A stretch of 64,000 nucleotides of DNA from Rosa chinensis (GCF_002994745.2 NC_037093.1:14147555-14211554), one strand, 5' to 3'; positions 1 through 13,411 are shown, numbered from the stretch's first letter. Numbers and translations are program-made. Notes: generated from the letters alone by a model not told the origin.

Positions 1-1094
1 CCTATGGTTAGCCATCTACTCTTTGCTGATGATAGAATGTTATATTCCTTTGCCAGCCCTGAGGATTGTCACAGGATTCGTCACTTGCTTCACACCTGTG
101 AGAAAGCATCCGGTCAGCAAGTGAATCTACAGAAAAGTAATGTGGTGTTTAGTACGTGGTAGTGTTCTTCCCAATCAGCGTGACAACTTGGCACAAATTT
201 TGGGGGTACAGGTGGTGTCGAAGCATGAAAAGTATCTGGGTATCCCTACTCTTGTGGGGCGGTCCAAGACTGAGACTTTCGCTTTTATTAAGGATAAGTT
301 ATCTAAGAAGCTGACAGGTTGGAGATCTAAATTATTGAGTAGTGCAGGAAGGGAAATTCTAATCAAGGTGGTGGCTCAGGCAATGCCTCTCTACACTATG
401 AATTGTTATCTGCTACCTCAATCCCTTATTCAGGAGCTTCATCAGCTGTGTGCCCAATTTTGGTGGGGTAGTACGGAGGAGAAACGAGCCATGCATTGGC
501 GTGCATGGGATGATTTATGCAAACCAAAATGCATGGGAGGTATGGGATTTCGCCACTTATTCGCCTTTAATCTAGCTATGTTAGCGAAACAAGGATGGCG
601 GCTCCTTCAAAATCCAGATTCTTTGATCGGCCAGTTGCTCAAAGCCATTTATTTTCCCCGCTGTAATTTTTAGGAAGCCTCTTTGGGTGACCAGCCGTCT
701 TATGCTTGGAGGAGTATTTTACAGGGCAGAGACATTCTTCGGGCCGGCATCCGTCGCCATGTTGGAAATGGCTTATCCACCAATATTTGGTCTGACCCAT
801 GGCTACTGGGAGAAGACATAAGTCCCTATCGTTCAACAAATGCTACGGTGGTGGCCGATTTGTTTCTTTCTCCAGGTGTGTGGAATTTACCGCTTTTATC
901 TATCTTTTTCCCACCCCATATTGTGCAGAAGATTAAAGCATTACCTTTGAGTCCCCACAACCATGGGGACCGATGGATTTAGGGAGGTGATAAGAACGGC
1001 GTGTTCACTATGAAGTCTGCGTATCATATCGCTCGGAATAGAATCCTGGAGGATGATTTTTCTACTCCTAACCCTAGTGCCACTCTCTGGAAGC
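1..1094 (+). pseudogene. L1-type LINE reverse transcriptase, upstream part (split by CACTA)
   Basis: This is the C-terminal half of a plant L1 LINE ORF2. The RT active-site motif FADD is read in frame 1 at 22-33. The thumb/connection region follows, with typical plant L1 stretches such as KYLGIPTLVGRSK and FWWGSTEEKRAMHW. A frameshift lies near 150. The later frame is interrupted by in-frame stops at 671-673 (TAG where Leu is usual) and 980-982 (TAG where Trp is usual, before GGDKNG). The reading frame then runs through TLWK into the CACTA insertion at 1094/1095 and resumes at 14134. The 5' end lies outside the window. The element is dead. Confidence 0.9.
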
Positions 1095-1104
1095 AACTAC
1101 TACA

Positions 1105-1970
1105 AAAAGGTCATCAGACGACCGTGAATTTCTATTGTCTGATGACCAAACTCACCGTGGTCTAAGTGAGTGTTGTGTGATTAAAACATCAGACAACGGT
1201 GATTTCACCGTTGTGTGATATCACTTTGCTCAACAGAATACTAGTTTCCGTTGTGTGAACGCTGCGCAGGCATGTGCCTGCCATGGCATGCGCGGGGATG
1301 CCGCGGCACAGTCAGACAACAGAAAATGAAATTTGCCGTTGTCTGAGATTCATAACACACAACAGATATAACTCATTTTTTGTTGTCTGATATTCATAAC
1401 ACACGACGGATATAACTCATTATTTGTTGTATGAAACTAATAACAGACAACGGATATAACTGATTATTTGTTGTCTGAGACTAATAACAGACAACGGATG
1501 TAATTTAATATTTGTTGTCTAGGTAAGTAACACACAACTGAAGTAAAATTATCTCCCTTGTATGTTGATTACTCAGACAACAGTGATCATTTTATTTCTG
1601 TTGTGTGTTATGAATCTCACACAACAGAATTTTGTTTTCTTTTGTTGTTGGTTGTTAGTTCACACAACAGCTATATTTGGTTATCCGTTGTGTGAATATT
1701 GTAATCAAATTGGGTACCAACCAGTGACTGTTGTAGGAGAAGCCTCAATTTTGAACTCTTTTATCATCACACAACACATGGTTTTGTCTTGTGTTGTATA
1801 ACTTAACCTTAGACAACTTGGATTGCCTTAACAAATTGTATGAGGTTCTCTCAGACAACATATTCTTTTTATCAACTGTTGTGTGAACATTATAAACCAG
1901 TTGTGTGATTATTTGAGGTTGTGTTGTCTGAGCTTGCTTCTCACAACTTCTTGTGAACTGTTGTTTGTTC
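1105..1970. repeat. CACTA subterminal repeat array, gene-distal end
   Basis: Many copies of an 11-12 bp motif (consensus around TCAGACAACRG, CACACAACGG and their complements CCGTTGTGTGA, TTGTCTGA) occur in both orientations over about 870 bp. Several pairs face each other and could form hairpins. In En/Spm such motifs are binding sites for the TNPA-type protein. That role is inferred here from position and density. Confidence 0.85.
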
Positions 1971-2295
1971 ATTCATTACCTAGCTAGCTTGGAACAATTT
2001 TCCAGAAACAATGCAGCATATATTTTACCACAAAAACAGTACATATATTACCAAATGAACAGTACATATAAAGTCACATTGATCCATATAATTAGTGTAA
2101 CTATATAGTTGCATTTGTCAAGTACAACCAAACATCTAACTAGATAATTAAACTACTAGACAAACAAAAAAAGCATTCCTAGTCTAGTAGACCGATGCAT
2201 GAATGAATCAAATGCTGATAATTGTTTCATCTTATATCTATCAGCACAAGCAAAATTTCATCATGCTTTACAAAAACATCAGCTAGTGATGGCTC

Positions 2296-4052
2296 CTACA
2301 CGTATCTATTAACCACAAACCTAGCCCACTCATTCCTTATCTCATCAATATCCACTTGGGTATAAACAAGGCTGCTTCTTCTCTCCCACTGAAAATAATT
2401 CAAGTAACCCATGTCAAAATTACCATAAAAAGCTCACTGGAACACAAATAGAATAAACAATCTTTATGGTACCTTGTTAACAAATGAAAAGTCTTTATCC
2501 TCAATGATGTCTCTCATGTATCGCATGACAAAGTAGCCGCACTCCTTGTTGTTCGGTTGAGGAGGAATACCCTAAAAGCAGTGAATCCAACATAGCGAAA
2601 ACAAAAGAATCCAAAATTAATCATGGAACCTAATACAAATTTGCTTCCAGAATCCTCTATAGGAAAAACATACATACCGACAAATTTTTCCATATAGGTG
2701 AACTTCGGCCTTTCCTACCCTTGTGTGCATTATACATAGATATTGCACTAAAACATAATAGATGCACAAACTATCAGGTTTCAAGAAATAGCCATTGTAC
2801 TCAACATTTTATTATTCAAACTTGTATGACTGTAACTTACCTATCAACAATGGAAACCCATTCTCCGGTGGGTAACCGCCTCTTCATGGGATCCATAAAA
2901 TAAACAATTTCTTGTTCGGGATCCACAATAGTCAGTACCCAATGTTTACTATATAACAATACAATATGATTTTAATTATCAGTCCACATGTATCACTACA
3001 AGCAAGTTATTACATATATAACAGTTGCTAGCATTCAGTTATCAAATTACTTACTCTGAGTTATACGGCAGCATGAAAATCTGTCCAGGTTTTGCAGATA
3101 CCAGCCTCTCCTTTATATGTTGGGACCTTTCTTGACCTTTCCCACACCCAATTGCACCAATCATCGCAGGGTCAACAAAAGCAACCATATCCAACATTTT
3201 ATATTGACTCAGGACATCATAGAGGTACCTAATTACAAGCATATACACCAATTTGAATTCAGCAACAGATTATTCACATTGATACACCAATGAGATAACA
3301 CGTGGTACTTGCAAGAAATAAATCAAATTTTTTTTTTTTTACCTCTGGTATATCACTATGCAGTTCCCAGTTAATTCGTTCATGGTTGCAATTCTGTGCA
3401 CATCTTGCCGTAGTATAAATGTTTTCCGTGCACGGCCAAACACTTCAGCCTCAATTTGAATGGTGATAGCCTTCCTATCTTTGAATCCGACCTCACCCCA
3501 CATGCACAACATGCTCAATGAATTTGGTAAGGAAGCTGCCAATGATTGTAGGCTCAACTCATCCTCAGAGAGTTCGTCTTCCTGTACCACTTTCTTTTTT
3601 CTCTTCCTCTCAGGTTTCTACACATACAAGATTGATGATTTTATTTTCTAATCTTATAGGCTGCAATCTTAAGCAAATAGGAATATGGACAAATCAAGAT
3701 CTGGATATATTACAATTATTATGAGAACTTACCTTCACAGGTGACATTATGACAAGCTCTTTCGGCCATGGTACCCAACTCCCCATGGCCTGCCTAACAG
3801 TTCGTATTTCATCACCCACAGGAAACGGAACTAAGGCGTTCTCCTCAATTGCAACAGAGACTGAAACACGCAAATTATTATCCCCTAGTGGATAACCATG
3901 ACAAAGTTGGGAGGGGTCATTGTGTTCCATCACAGTGCCAAGAGCTACAATATGATCAACTGAACCTAATGCAAACTTGGCACTAGTCTCAATTCCTTGT
4001 ACCTGAAACACACAAAAAAGCTGGAATTTTATCTTCAAATACATATTTCTAT

Positions 4053-4087
<35 letters not shown>

Positions 4088-6064
4088 TCCACAATCAATA
4101 AAAACTATACTACATTGCAATAATATAGATATCTGTTTTAAGTAACTACCACTTTCTCTCCAGCTAATTGTCCCTCAACTCCATGGTCAGCCACTTGTTT
4201 CTTTTCATGCTCACTCAACTTGCTTAGCTCATCCTTTTTATTGGAGTTGAAAACAAATTTTCCATCACACTCCTTCCTCTTTGAAACTTTGTTTTTACAT
4301 TCCATTGCTTTCTCCTCAATTACAACCAAAGCTTTCTGAATTGCTTTCCCATCCACAACATTCACTACCTCGTCTTGCACTTGAGCATATCGATCTTCAT
4401 CACATGTTGGACCTGCAGTTTGTGAACAACTGCCTTGCCCAGATCCATGCATAATGTATTTCTCTAGCACTGCTGGAGAACTAGCTACTTTCCCAACCTC
4501 CCTTGCGTCTACCTTTGCTTCCAGCTGTGCAAGCTTATGAACCCAAACTGCCCTCTCTTCTTTAATTGCCTGTTGCTTGGCCTCTTCAATGATCTTATCT
4601 TTTTGTTCTTCAAGTATTTTTTGCACACTGATTCGAATAGTCTCTTGGATGCTCTCCCTTCTACGTTTAGGGGTGTGAAAATAAGATGAGGGATTCACAT
4701 AAGCTCCCACCCCTCGCACTCTACCACCATGCTCAGGAGTGCCCAAAGCCAAGGTTAACACATCATTACTTCCACTAGTGCTTAATTCTCCACTAGCAAC
4801 CTTCTCCTTCAAGTCCCTCTGGTCACATTTACAAAAATAGTAAATAAGCATAGACAGAATTTTAAAAGGTCAGCTGTAGACATTGAACTTCACAAAATTA
4901 TACTCACAATTTTTTCAGCGCACTGCTTCGTCCCTTCATCCTTGAAGGTTCCCTGCTTGGTCTGTCGTCCAGCGATCCATAGTGTCGCTCTATCAATTTC
5001 ATCCTTCTCCATTGTTGTAGACTACCAAAAATAGATGGTTTCTAAATTTGTGGTGATAAATTAATAGCCACGTTAACAAATTACCTAACAATTACCCATA
5101 ACTTACCAGCTCTTCCTCCAACCCAGCATATCCCTTACGGGACATTCGGTGGGGATACTTATTCTTCGCACGCCTAGCTTGTGCCAACCTACGCACTTCC
5201 TGAAAAACATATGCACTCAATTGATATACCTCTTTAATATAACAACTTAACACAACAACCTTAATGTAAAACTTACAATAAATTGTGGGTTTGTCCGTTC
5301 AGCCACAAATTGGGTCCAATGATCTTTATTGATGAATCTATAATCATCCGGAGGAAACTTCAAGGATTCAGGGTCATCCAAGTAAGGCATAATGTAATGC
5401 CTTGTGAGCTGGGACTTGAATTCCCTCCATTTTGATGCAGCTGATTCCAATACGATTTTCCTTTTTTCAGGACCAATCTCAAATGCTCCCTGTGTATAGA
5501 AACACAGTTCTTGTAAGTGATAGGAAAACAAACAAAAGGGCCAAATTGTATTATCATTCATAATATAAGGCAGAAACTTTGATGTCAGAAGGTAAAAGTT
5601 ACAGGAATATGATCTGCTACTAATAACTTCATGAATAGACAAATGTATACCTGCACACGTAACCAGATTTTCACTTTCTCCTCAGCTGTGACACCTCCAA
5701 TATGGTTCTTGATAGTTCTCCAAGTAGTCCTTATGATTGGTATCTTTCTACGAGCTAAGACACCAATATATGATTGCATTTCCTTTGCTACCTTCCCGCA
5801 TGGAGTCCCTTTTGCGTTGAAGAGAACCACTTTCTTCTGCCTTAAGCTCTTGCGCCTTGAAATACGTGACATTGTCACACAATGCCGCTTAAGTAGCTTC
5901 AGACCTCCAGTCTCTTCATCCTTCCTATTAGATTTCCCATTTTTATCAGAAATGGATGCATCAGTTGATGTCGAATTTGACTTTTTTGATGACTTAGTTT
6001 TCTTCCGCTTCACTCCCTTATCCTTTGACTTCTTCGGTATTGAGGCAGATTTTGTTGGGCCCAT
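2296..6064 (-). CDS. CACTA accessory protein: Ptta/En/Spm-type region fused to Ulp1 (C48) protease
   Basis: This is a roughly ten-exon gene read on the minus strand. The start is the MGPTK methionine at 6064. Exons lie near 5651-6064 (Lys/Ser-rich basic N-terminus, then RRKIPIIRTTWRTIKNH), 5277-5489, 5107-5200 (HRMSRKGYAGLEEEL), 4910-5022, 4147-4822 (LTLALGTPEHGGRVRGVG plus a charged coiled-coil-like stretch), 3733-4002 (DUF8039-like), 3343-3616, 3058-3240, 2865-2950, 2683-2750, 2475-2573 and 2296-2390. The last exons form a Ulp1 peptidase domain. The catalytic His sits in HWVLTIVDP near 2945, the Asp in FMDPMKRRLP, and the Gln/Cys in QPNNKECGYFVMRY near 2540. Ulp1 family enzymes cleave SUMO, but substrate and activity here are unknown. 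The stop is TAG at 2296-2298. No stop was seen inside exons, but splice sites were placed by eye. Confidence 0.85.
4058..4084. repeat. (TG)n microsatellite
   Basis: An uninterrupted TG/GT dinucleotide run lies in the intron upstream of the DUF8039-like exon of the Ulp1 gene. Confidence 0.9.
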
Positions 6065-6403
6065 TATCTACAAAAAAGACTTGATAGACATTAATTAGCC
6101 ACTTGTACTAAAGAATAAACACATCTGTTTCAGTAATCATGTAAAGAACAATACAATGAGCCCACACAATAAAGACCAGACTAAATACAGAAAGAAACCA
6201 AAAACCATGTCGTTTTAGTAATCACATGACATGTAGAAAGCTTCAATCAGTTTCATTCAACAAGTTGACAACAACATATCTGGTTTGTACCAAATTACAT
6301 GGCTAAAGCAAAAATGAAAGGTGCTGATCAACCAATACATAACAAACCACAAGGAATTGAAGTGGGATAACAAATTATCATAATAGAAATTAAACCGCCT
6401 ATA
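6065..6403. other. Spacer between the two CACTA genes
   Basis: About 340 bp of AT-rich DNA lies between the end of TNP2 (upstream on the minus strand) and the start of the Ulp1-type gene. It presumably holds the TNP2 3' end and the promoter of the second gene. No motif could be assigned with confidence. Confidence 0.4.
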
Positions 6404-9400
6404 TTATCCATCAACAACTATATCCTCCTCCCCTTCCCGCATGTAACCCACTTCTTCCTCATTTGCTAAGTTACCAGGTAATTCAATAGATGGCATCATG
6501 GTGGTGATAGGATGGTGAGCAACAATAGTGTCCCCAAGCTCATCTTCAACCTCAAAATCACTGTAATCCCTACTAGAAATTCTTAGCACTACTGACCACA
6601 TTGGATCTACAGGGTCTTGAACATAAAAGATTGGCTGAACACAGTTTCCCAACAAAAAGTATCATTTAAATGACCTTTCTTATTCAAATTCACCAATGTG
6701 AACCCCAGCTCATCTACCTTCACACCCCTTTTATTCTCTACCCAATCACACTTAAAGATAGGGATCCTAAACTTTTCATAATCAAGCTCCCATATTTCAG
6801 TAATCACCCCATAGAAGCTCATGTCATCAATAACTAGCATTTTATCCCTAGCAGTAGCTACTTGCGGTGTCTTAGCAAGTAAGTAGACACCACTGTTTTG
6901 CGTTGATCTAACATCATCACGCTTCTTTGTGTTATACTGAACTCCAGCAATTCTATACCCACTGAATGTTGGTACTTCATTGCTCGGTTTATCTGAAAGC
7001 CATCTGATAATCTCTGGAACGTGAGAATCTGGTTCACTTAGTTGAACAACAACCTGCGATTGAACAAAGAAAATAAGTATATGGAATATCAACCAAAAAT
7101 ATTCCCATAAATGTCGTTACTGTTCAGACTTACCCTCTCCTTCAACCAATCTGCAAATGTCTTGTTTTGCTTGTCTGTAAGCCACTTTTTATTCTTTTTG
7201 AATCTTGGAAACTCCCTCTTCAAGTATTGTAGGTGTTCACTACAATTACCAATAAAGTAGTGATACATTGAGTGAAGATTAGTGTACAAAATTACATGAA
7301 ATATTAACAGAAATCACAATCTTAGATAAAGGGATGGCACTTACACAAAATAGCTTCTGAATTCATCCGTGTTTTGAAGCGCGCAAAGATGAGCTTGGTC
7401 AAATAACTTGCCGTAAACACTAATAACTGTAGCACCTGAGGTAGGCTTGTCCTCTATGTGAGGGTCAGATGGAATCCCAACAGTCTTGTCATCAATGAAA
7501 AGCTCTGCTAAAAACTCAACCGCCTCTTCAGCAATATAACACTCAGCAATGCAACCTTCTGGCCGATTTCTATTTCGAACATATCCTTTGCAAATCTTCA
7601 TGTACCTCTCAAATGGATACATCCATCGAAAGCAAACTGGTCCACATAACTCCACCTCTCTAACTAGGTGAACTGTTAGATGAACCATTATGTCAAAAAA
7701 TGATGGGGGAAAGTACTTTTCCAGCTCACACAATGTTTCAACAAGTTCACTTTGGATATTCGGCAGCCTTGACACATCAATAGTCTTGCTGCAGATTTCA
7801 TTAAAAAACAGGCATAACCTGATCACGGCAATTCTGACCGGCTTTTCAAGCACACCTCGTATGGCAACAGGGAGGAGTTGTTGCATTAAGGCATGACAAT
7901 CATGGGATTTAAGTCCACTAAGCCTTAAATCATCCATGGAAACCAGGTTTGATATGTTAGAAGAATAGTCTTCAGGAACCTTCATGCCAAAAAAAGACCC
8001 ACACATGCATCTTTTTTCATTTGTCTTTAGGTTCCAGCTTGCCAATGGCAAGCGCTCCTTTTTCGGACCTTCAAGATCAGGCCTTAATCCTAATCTAATA
8101 CCCATCTCCACTAGATCCAACCGAGTTTTCACTCCATCCTTTGTTTTTCCAGGAATATTGAGCAAGGTACCTATGAGACTATCACATACATTTTTCTCTA
8201 TATGCATCACATCAAGGCAATGCCGAACAGGGAGAAACTTCCAGTATTCAAGTTCAAAAAAAATAGACTTTTTTTTCCAGCAAGGCCTGGTTTCATCGTC
8301 CCCACCCTTGTAAGGAGGGGGCTGATTTTTTTTCCCAAAACGGTACTTTGGAACTTCCTGCTCCACCCTGTGCAGTACTTCTTCCCCACTCAAAGGAACA
8401 GGAGGGGGAGAATGTTCTGGAAGGTTGTTGAAAGCAGCCTTTTGCCTTCTATAAGGATGGTTTCTTCCTAAAAACCTTCGATGCCCGATGTAAGCCATTT
8501 TCCCTCCATTAACTAGTCTTGTTGGTTTTGTATTTTCAAGGCAAATAGGGCATGCATTATACCCTTTAACTATACTCCCAGATAGGTTACCATAAGCTGG
8601 AAAATCGTTGATTGTCCAGAATAGTAAACCTCTAAGAGTAAAGTATTCACTTTGTCTTGCATCGTAGACACCACTAACTCCTTCCCACAGCAGTTTCAAG
8701 TCCTCTATCATAGGTTCCAAGTAGACATCAATGTCATTTCCTGGTTGTTTAGGCCCAGAAATCAATAGAGTTAACAACATGTGTTTTCTCTTCATTATGA
8801 GCCATGGAGGCAGATTATATGCGACCAGAATAACCGGCCAACAGCTGTACTTGCTGCTTAATGAACTATGGGGATTGAACCCGTCTGATGATAATGCAAG
8901 TCTTAGGTTTCTAGGGTCAGAACCAAAATCTGGCCATTTTTCATCTACTAACTTCCATGAAGTTGCATCAGCTGGATGACGCATCAAGCCATCGCGTTTT
9001 CTGTCAGTAGCATGCCAAGTCAGACTCTTACATGTACCCTCTGACTGAAACATTTTTTTGAATCTAGAAATAGGAGGAAAGTACCATAGTGCCTTTTCAG
9101 GTACGCCTTCCCTCTCTTTCAAGTTTTTACCTACTTTCCACCTTGAAATACCACATGTAGGGCACTTAATTGCATCAATATACTCTTTTCTATACAAAAC
9201 ACAATCATTTGGGCAGGCATGAATTTTAGTGTAATCCATTCCTAGAGAACTCAATGTCTTCTTTGCCTCATAGACAGAGGCAGGTATCTCATTGCCTACT
9301 GGAAGAAACTCCGCAAACGCAATCAACCACTCAGAGAAAGCAACATCACTCATACCGTGCTTTGCTTTCAAGTTGTAAAGCCTCACCAGAACATTCAACC

Positions 9401-9839
9401 TTGTGTGCCTATCACAACCAGGGTATAACGGTTTATTAGCGTCATCTACAAAATGTCTAAACTCGTTACAGTCATCACTTTCCATGTCTGCATCACTACC
9501 TAATCCTAATTCATATTCAGGTATCTCATTGCCATTCACAGAGTAAGAACTATGTGAATCTGAATCTACTGCTGCATCATCAGTAGATTCATCAGCTGCT
9601 GAATCCAATATGGCCTCCCCATGCTCATTCCATTTATCATAACTCGCATCAATACCATTTACAAATAGATGGTCCCTTATTACAGAAGCGGAAAAGTAGT
9701 CAACATTTCCACATTTTGTACAAGGACAACAAATATGGTTAGGGTCTTTAGCATTATCCAAGGCAAATTTACAAAACTGTGTCACCCCTAATTTATATTG
9801 CCGAGATCTCCTATCCGCAACCATCCATGTTCTATCCAT
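6404..9839 (-). CDS. TNP2-like CACTA transposase (with C-terminal frameshift)
   Basis: The large exon 7341-9839 encodes 832 residues starting MDRTWMVADRR. The domains in order are a transposase-associated N-terminal domain with a CCPCTKCGN cysteine cluster (about residues 3-75), the Transposase_21/TNP2 core (roughly 330-570, including DVMHIEKNV), and a DUF4218 domain (about 690-800, PFERYMKICKGYVRNR). The exon ends at a GTAAGT donor near 7343. It splices to 7131-7239 (EHLQYLKREF), then to a DUF4216 exon (about 6660-7055). Within the T-run near 6655 one base appears missing. The frame DTFC reads into a wrong tail, while the LGNCVQPIFYVQDP tail lies in the next frame (6404-6655). TNP2 proteins catalyse excision of CACTA elements. 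This copy has a full core but a broken C-terminal domain. Confidence 0.92.
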
Positions 9840-10895
9840 TTATACTACGCACAAACAGAAAAACCAAACAGGAAGACAAACTTAATTGCAGATATATCAA
9901 CACGAACTCATATATATTTGTTGGTTTCTTTTAAACTGATAGGTACTGGAACAGGGAATCTCGGTGTGCAATGGACTGAAACAGCTACCAATCCAAGATT
10001 ATGTTTTACCCTATATACCTTCAGCATACAGTAATATGCAATCGCACCCAAATAGGAAGACAAATTTTAATTCAGTTTTTCTCATTACAAAGTGGAAAAT
10101 GTTTGAAATATGTCTACTGAAAAAGCAAGCAAGAAAAATATCATTATCTGCAAGTAACATAAATAATCAAAAGCAAGCAACCAATCCGCAACCATCCATG
10201 TTCTATCCATTTATACTACGCACAAACAGAAAAACCAAACAGGAAGACAAACTTAATTGCAGATATATCAACACGAACTCATATATATTTGTTGGTTTCT
10301 TTTAAACTGATAGGTACTGGAACAGGGAATCTCGGTGTGCAATGGACTGAAACAGCTACCAATCCAAGATTATGTTTTACCCTATATACCTTCAGCATAC
10401 AGTAATATGCAATCGCACCCAAATAGGAAGACAAATTTTAATTCAGTTTTTCTCATTACAAAGTGGAAAATGTTTGGAATATGTCTACTGAAAAAGCAAT
10501 AATGGCTGGTTGTTTTTCATGCTTTACAATGACCAAACGCAAATAGAGAATATATTAGAAGCAACATGTTGTTAGAAGCAAGCAAGAAAAATATCATTAT
10601 CTGCAAGTAACATAAATAATCAAAAGCAAGCAACCAATCCCCAACCATCCATGTTCTATCCATTTATACTACGTACAAACAGAAAAACCAAACAGGAAGA
10701 CAAACTTAATTGCAGATATATCAACACGAACTCATATATATTTGTTGGTTTCTTTTAAACTGATAGGTACTGGAACAGGGAATCTCGATGTGCAATGGAC
10801 TGAAACAGCTACCAATCCAAGATTATGTTTTACCCTATATACCTTCAGCATACATTAATATGCAATAGCACCCAAATAGGAAGACAAATTTAAAA
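9814..10895. repeat. Three tandem copies of the TNP2 start-codon and promoter region
   Basis: A block beginning TCCGCAACCATCCATG recurs at 9814, 10185 and 10638 (as TCCCCAACCATCCATG). The offsets are 371 and 453 bp. Copy 1 overlaps the first codons of TNP2 (MDRTWMVA on the minus strand) and its upstream DNA. Copies 2 and 3 therefore carry duplicate start-codon segments without the body of the gene. Copy 3 is cut short near 10891. Copy 2 has an extra 80-bp segment near 10500-10580. Confidence 0.9.
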
Positions 10896-13095
10896 AAATA
10901 ACAAAAAAAAATACCCAGATGCAGAATTGATGGTGTTGTTGACGCTGCAAACAGGACAGTGTTCTGTTGTTCTCAAAGTAGCAGGCACCTAGCTAGCTCC
11001 CAATATACAACCAACAGCCATTTCAGAGATGGATTGAAAGTTCAATTACCTAGTACTCCCACCACCAAAGCTACACACCCATTATCATCATCTGCACCAA
11101 AAAAAAATGTGAGAGAAAAAAAAGCATACTTCGAATTGATTATTTAGATGTCAACCTAAAGAACAAATAGAATATGCAAAACACAAAAACTGACATCAGT
11201 CGTAAATGAAGAACAGCAAATCATATAATAGAAGTTATGGTATATAAAAATAGAGTGAACAGCAGGAGAAGCAAACTTTCATTAGAAATAAAATTTGTTT
11301 TCAGTCTAACCTTGTTTTACCAGATTAGTAACAGAGCCTGAACTTCGGAACTGTTGAAAAACAAAAACATGTATTATGATTGAGAACATAATTACAGATA
11401 TGGATTATACAAATCGAAAAATTGAGTAATTAAAGTACAAAGATAAAACTGAAGAATATGAAAGTGAAATTTTACCAAGCTTTTGCTGAGATTGATTGTG
11501 ATGAATAAGGTTGAAATTGCCTTTTGCACACAACCTAAAGAATAAAAACAAAACAACCATCACTATTCCAGCACAAAGAAAACACCCAAAAATTCGAAAC
11601 CCATATCAATTGAAAGCCAAAGTTTTGAAATTCAGATAAAATAAGACCACAATAAAAGAAAAGAAACCCAACTTCTCTTGCTTTCGCGGAAAATAAGACC
11701 AATATCACTCAAAACCCCAAACTGCAGCAGGAACAATACCCCTACAAAATCCAAACCCAGGTCAATTGAAAACTACTTAGATTGGTTGTTGAACAGCAAA
11801 AACCAAAATGTTGATGTATGATGATGGAAAAGCTGAGAGACTGACAAAAAAAAAAAATCAAACAAATTCGAACCCATCGCAGAGTACCTGGGATCGTTTC
11901 TGTTCGAATCGAGCATCAAGTTGTTCCCGTCTAACTCTTCTTCTTCTTCTCCCTCCTCCTCTTCCTCTTTTTCTTTTTGTCTGTTCCAACAAAATCCCAA
12001 AGCAAAAACAGATTTTATTACGCGTAATCAAACAAACACCCACCACCATAGACTGAAAATTGAACCGAAAACCACCTTGATGTCGGTGTAAATCAGATAC
12101 TTCCAAAAAGAAGTAGAACCGAGAATTATGAATTATAGCCATACTTCACAGGCAAAATGTCATTCATCAAAATACCAAGGGCAGAACTATCACACCACCA
12201 CTTTATAGCCAAATACCAAAAAGAACTCTATCTATTGACAAACAAACATTTTGCTTTTCTATTGGCTATAGCCTAGTACAAATTAGAGTTCATTTTTGTT
12301 TTTTCTTTTATCAACCACCTAGTTCTCAAAAACAAAGAACTACATAGACTTTCCTCATTTCACTTCTGAAAGTCTAATTTCTTTTTCTTATCAATTTTCA
12401 ACCGTGAGCTCTGAAGACTAATAGCCACTGAGGTAAGTAGTTCAACAAGACCATAAAATTCAAGAAAATGTTCTAAGACCCACAGCAAAAATCAGTGTCC
12501 TATCAAATTAATAAAATACGATGGAAGCCAACAAAAGGAGAAGCAAGTCAACAAAGTGCAGTTCACTTCAATCATTTCTTTCATCCTCATTCCTAGAGAA
12601 TCCATAATCAGAAATTGAAAACTTTCCTCCTTTTTCCATTATTCCCACATCTTCTGAGCAAACCTAAAGCAAAGCATTCAACTTTTGCTAAAAATTTCTT
12701 TGCCCCAAGTTGTAAAACACAACAAAAGAGCTTGACACGGATCCAGCATTCACAACCAATTTCTGAGTCAATCATTCTCAAGTCATAGAGCTCCCACACA
12801 TTGACTTCCTAAAGAACAGGTTATCAAAGATTCAAAGTTCCAATCATTTTGGCAAGATGGTTTCTGGGTATTCACAAAAGAAGACCACACAACTCGAAAA
12901 TGAACAATAAGAATTTTCTTATCAAACATCCAAAAGAGAGCGACGGAGGAAGAGAGGAGAAGCACCTAGTAGTCAAAATTACGAGCAATACACACTGGGT
13001 ATATTGCAATTAGGAGCAATACACCCAAAACACCAAACATCATGATTCACAAATCTGGACAACCTATTCACAAATCTGGGTAATCGATGTTTACC
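10896..13095. other. CACTA internal 5' region, no gene recognised
   Basis: AT-rich DNA between the promoter duplications and the right subterminal array. Short open stretches (for example a Glu-rich one near 11860-12000 minus, made by a CT-rich tract) are not supported as proteins. It may hold untranslated first exons of the minus-strand genes, but nothing proves this. Confidence 0.4.
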
Positions 13096-13339
13096 TAAGA
13101 TTCAGGGATTGAAGCCTTGAAGGAGTCGCAGAGATATAGACTTGCAGTGAAGGTGACTCGGTGGCAGAGGAGGTGGCTCAGGCAGACTGAAAGGAGAGAT
13201 GGCTCGGTGGCTGGAGCCTGGAACTCTGGAAGGCGGAACCAAAATGGATCCGAATGGGGAGAGAAATCGCGACCGGTGGCAGATCGAGAGAGAGAAATCG
13301 CGAACGGTGGCAGAGTCGGGACAGGCAGCAACAAGCCAG

Positions 13340-13340
<1 letters not shown>

Positions 13341-13410
<70 letters not shown>
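13341..13410. repeat. (GA)n microsatellite
   Basis: About 70 bp of near-perfect GA repeats, with further short GAGAGA clusters to 13530. It generates spurious Arg/Glu and Ser/Leu open frames on both strands. Confidence 0.95.

Positions 13411-13411
<1 letters not shown>

Noticed and set aside
5631..6098. 155-codon plus-strand frame
   Set aside because: It lies antisense to the first exon of the Ptta/Ulp1 gene, whose composition and family match are convincing.
8202..8471. Plus-strand frames over TNP2
   Set aside because: They are shadows of the TNP2 coding sequence on the other strand.
11773..12142. Glu/Arg-rich minus-strand frames as a possible first exon of TNP2
   Set aside because: They come from a simple CT-rich tract, and no splice pair linking them to TNP2 could be supported.
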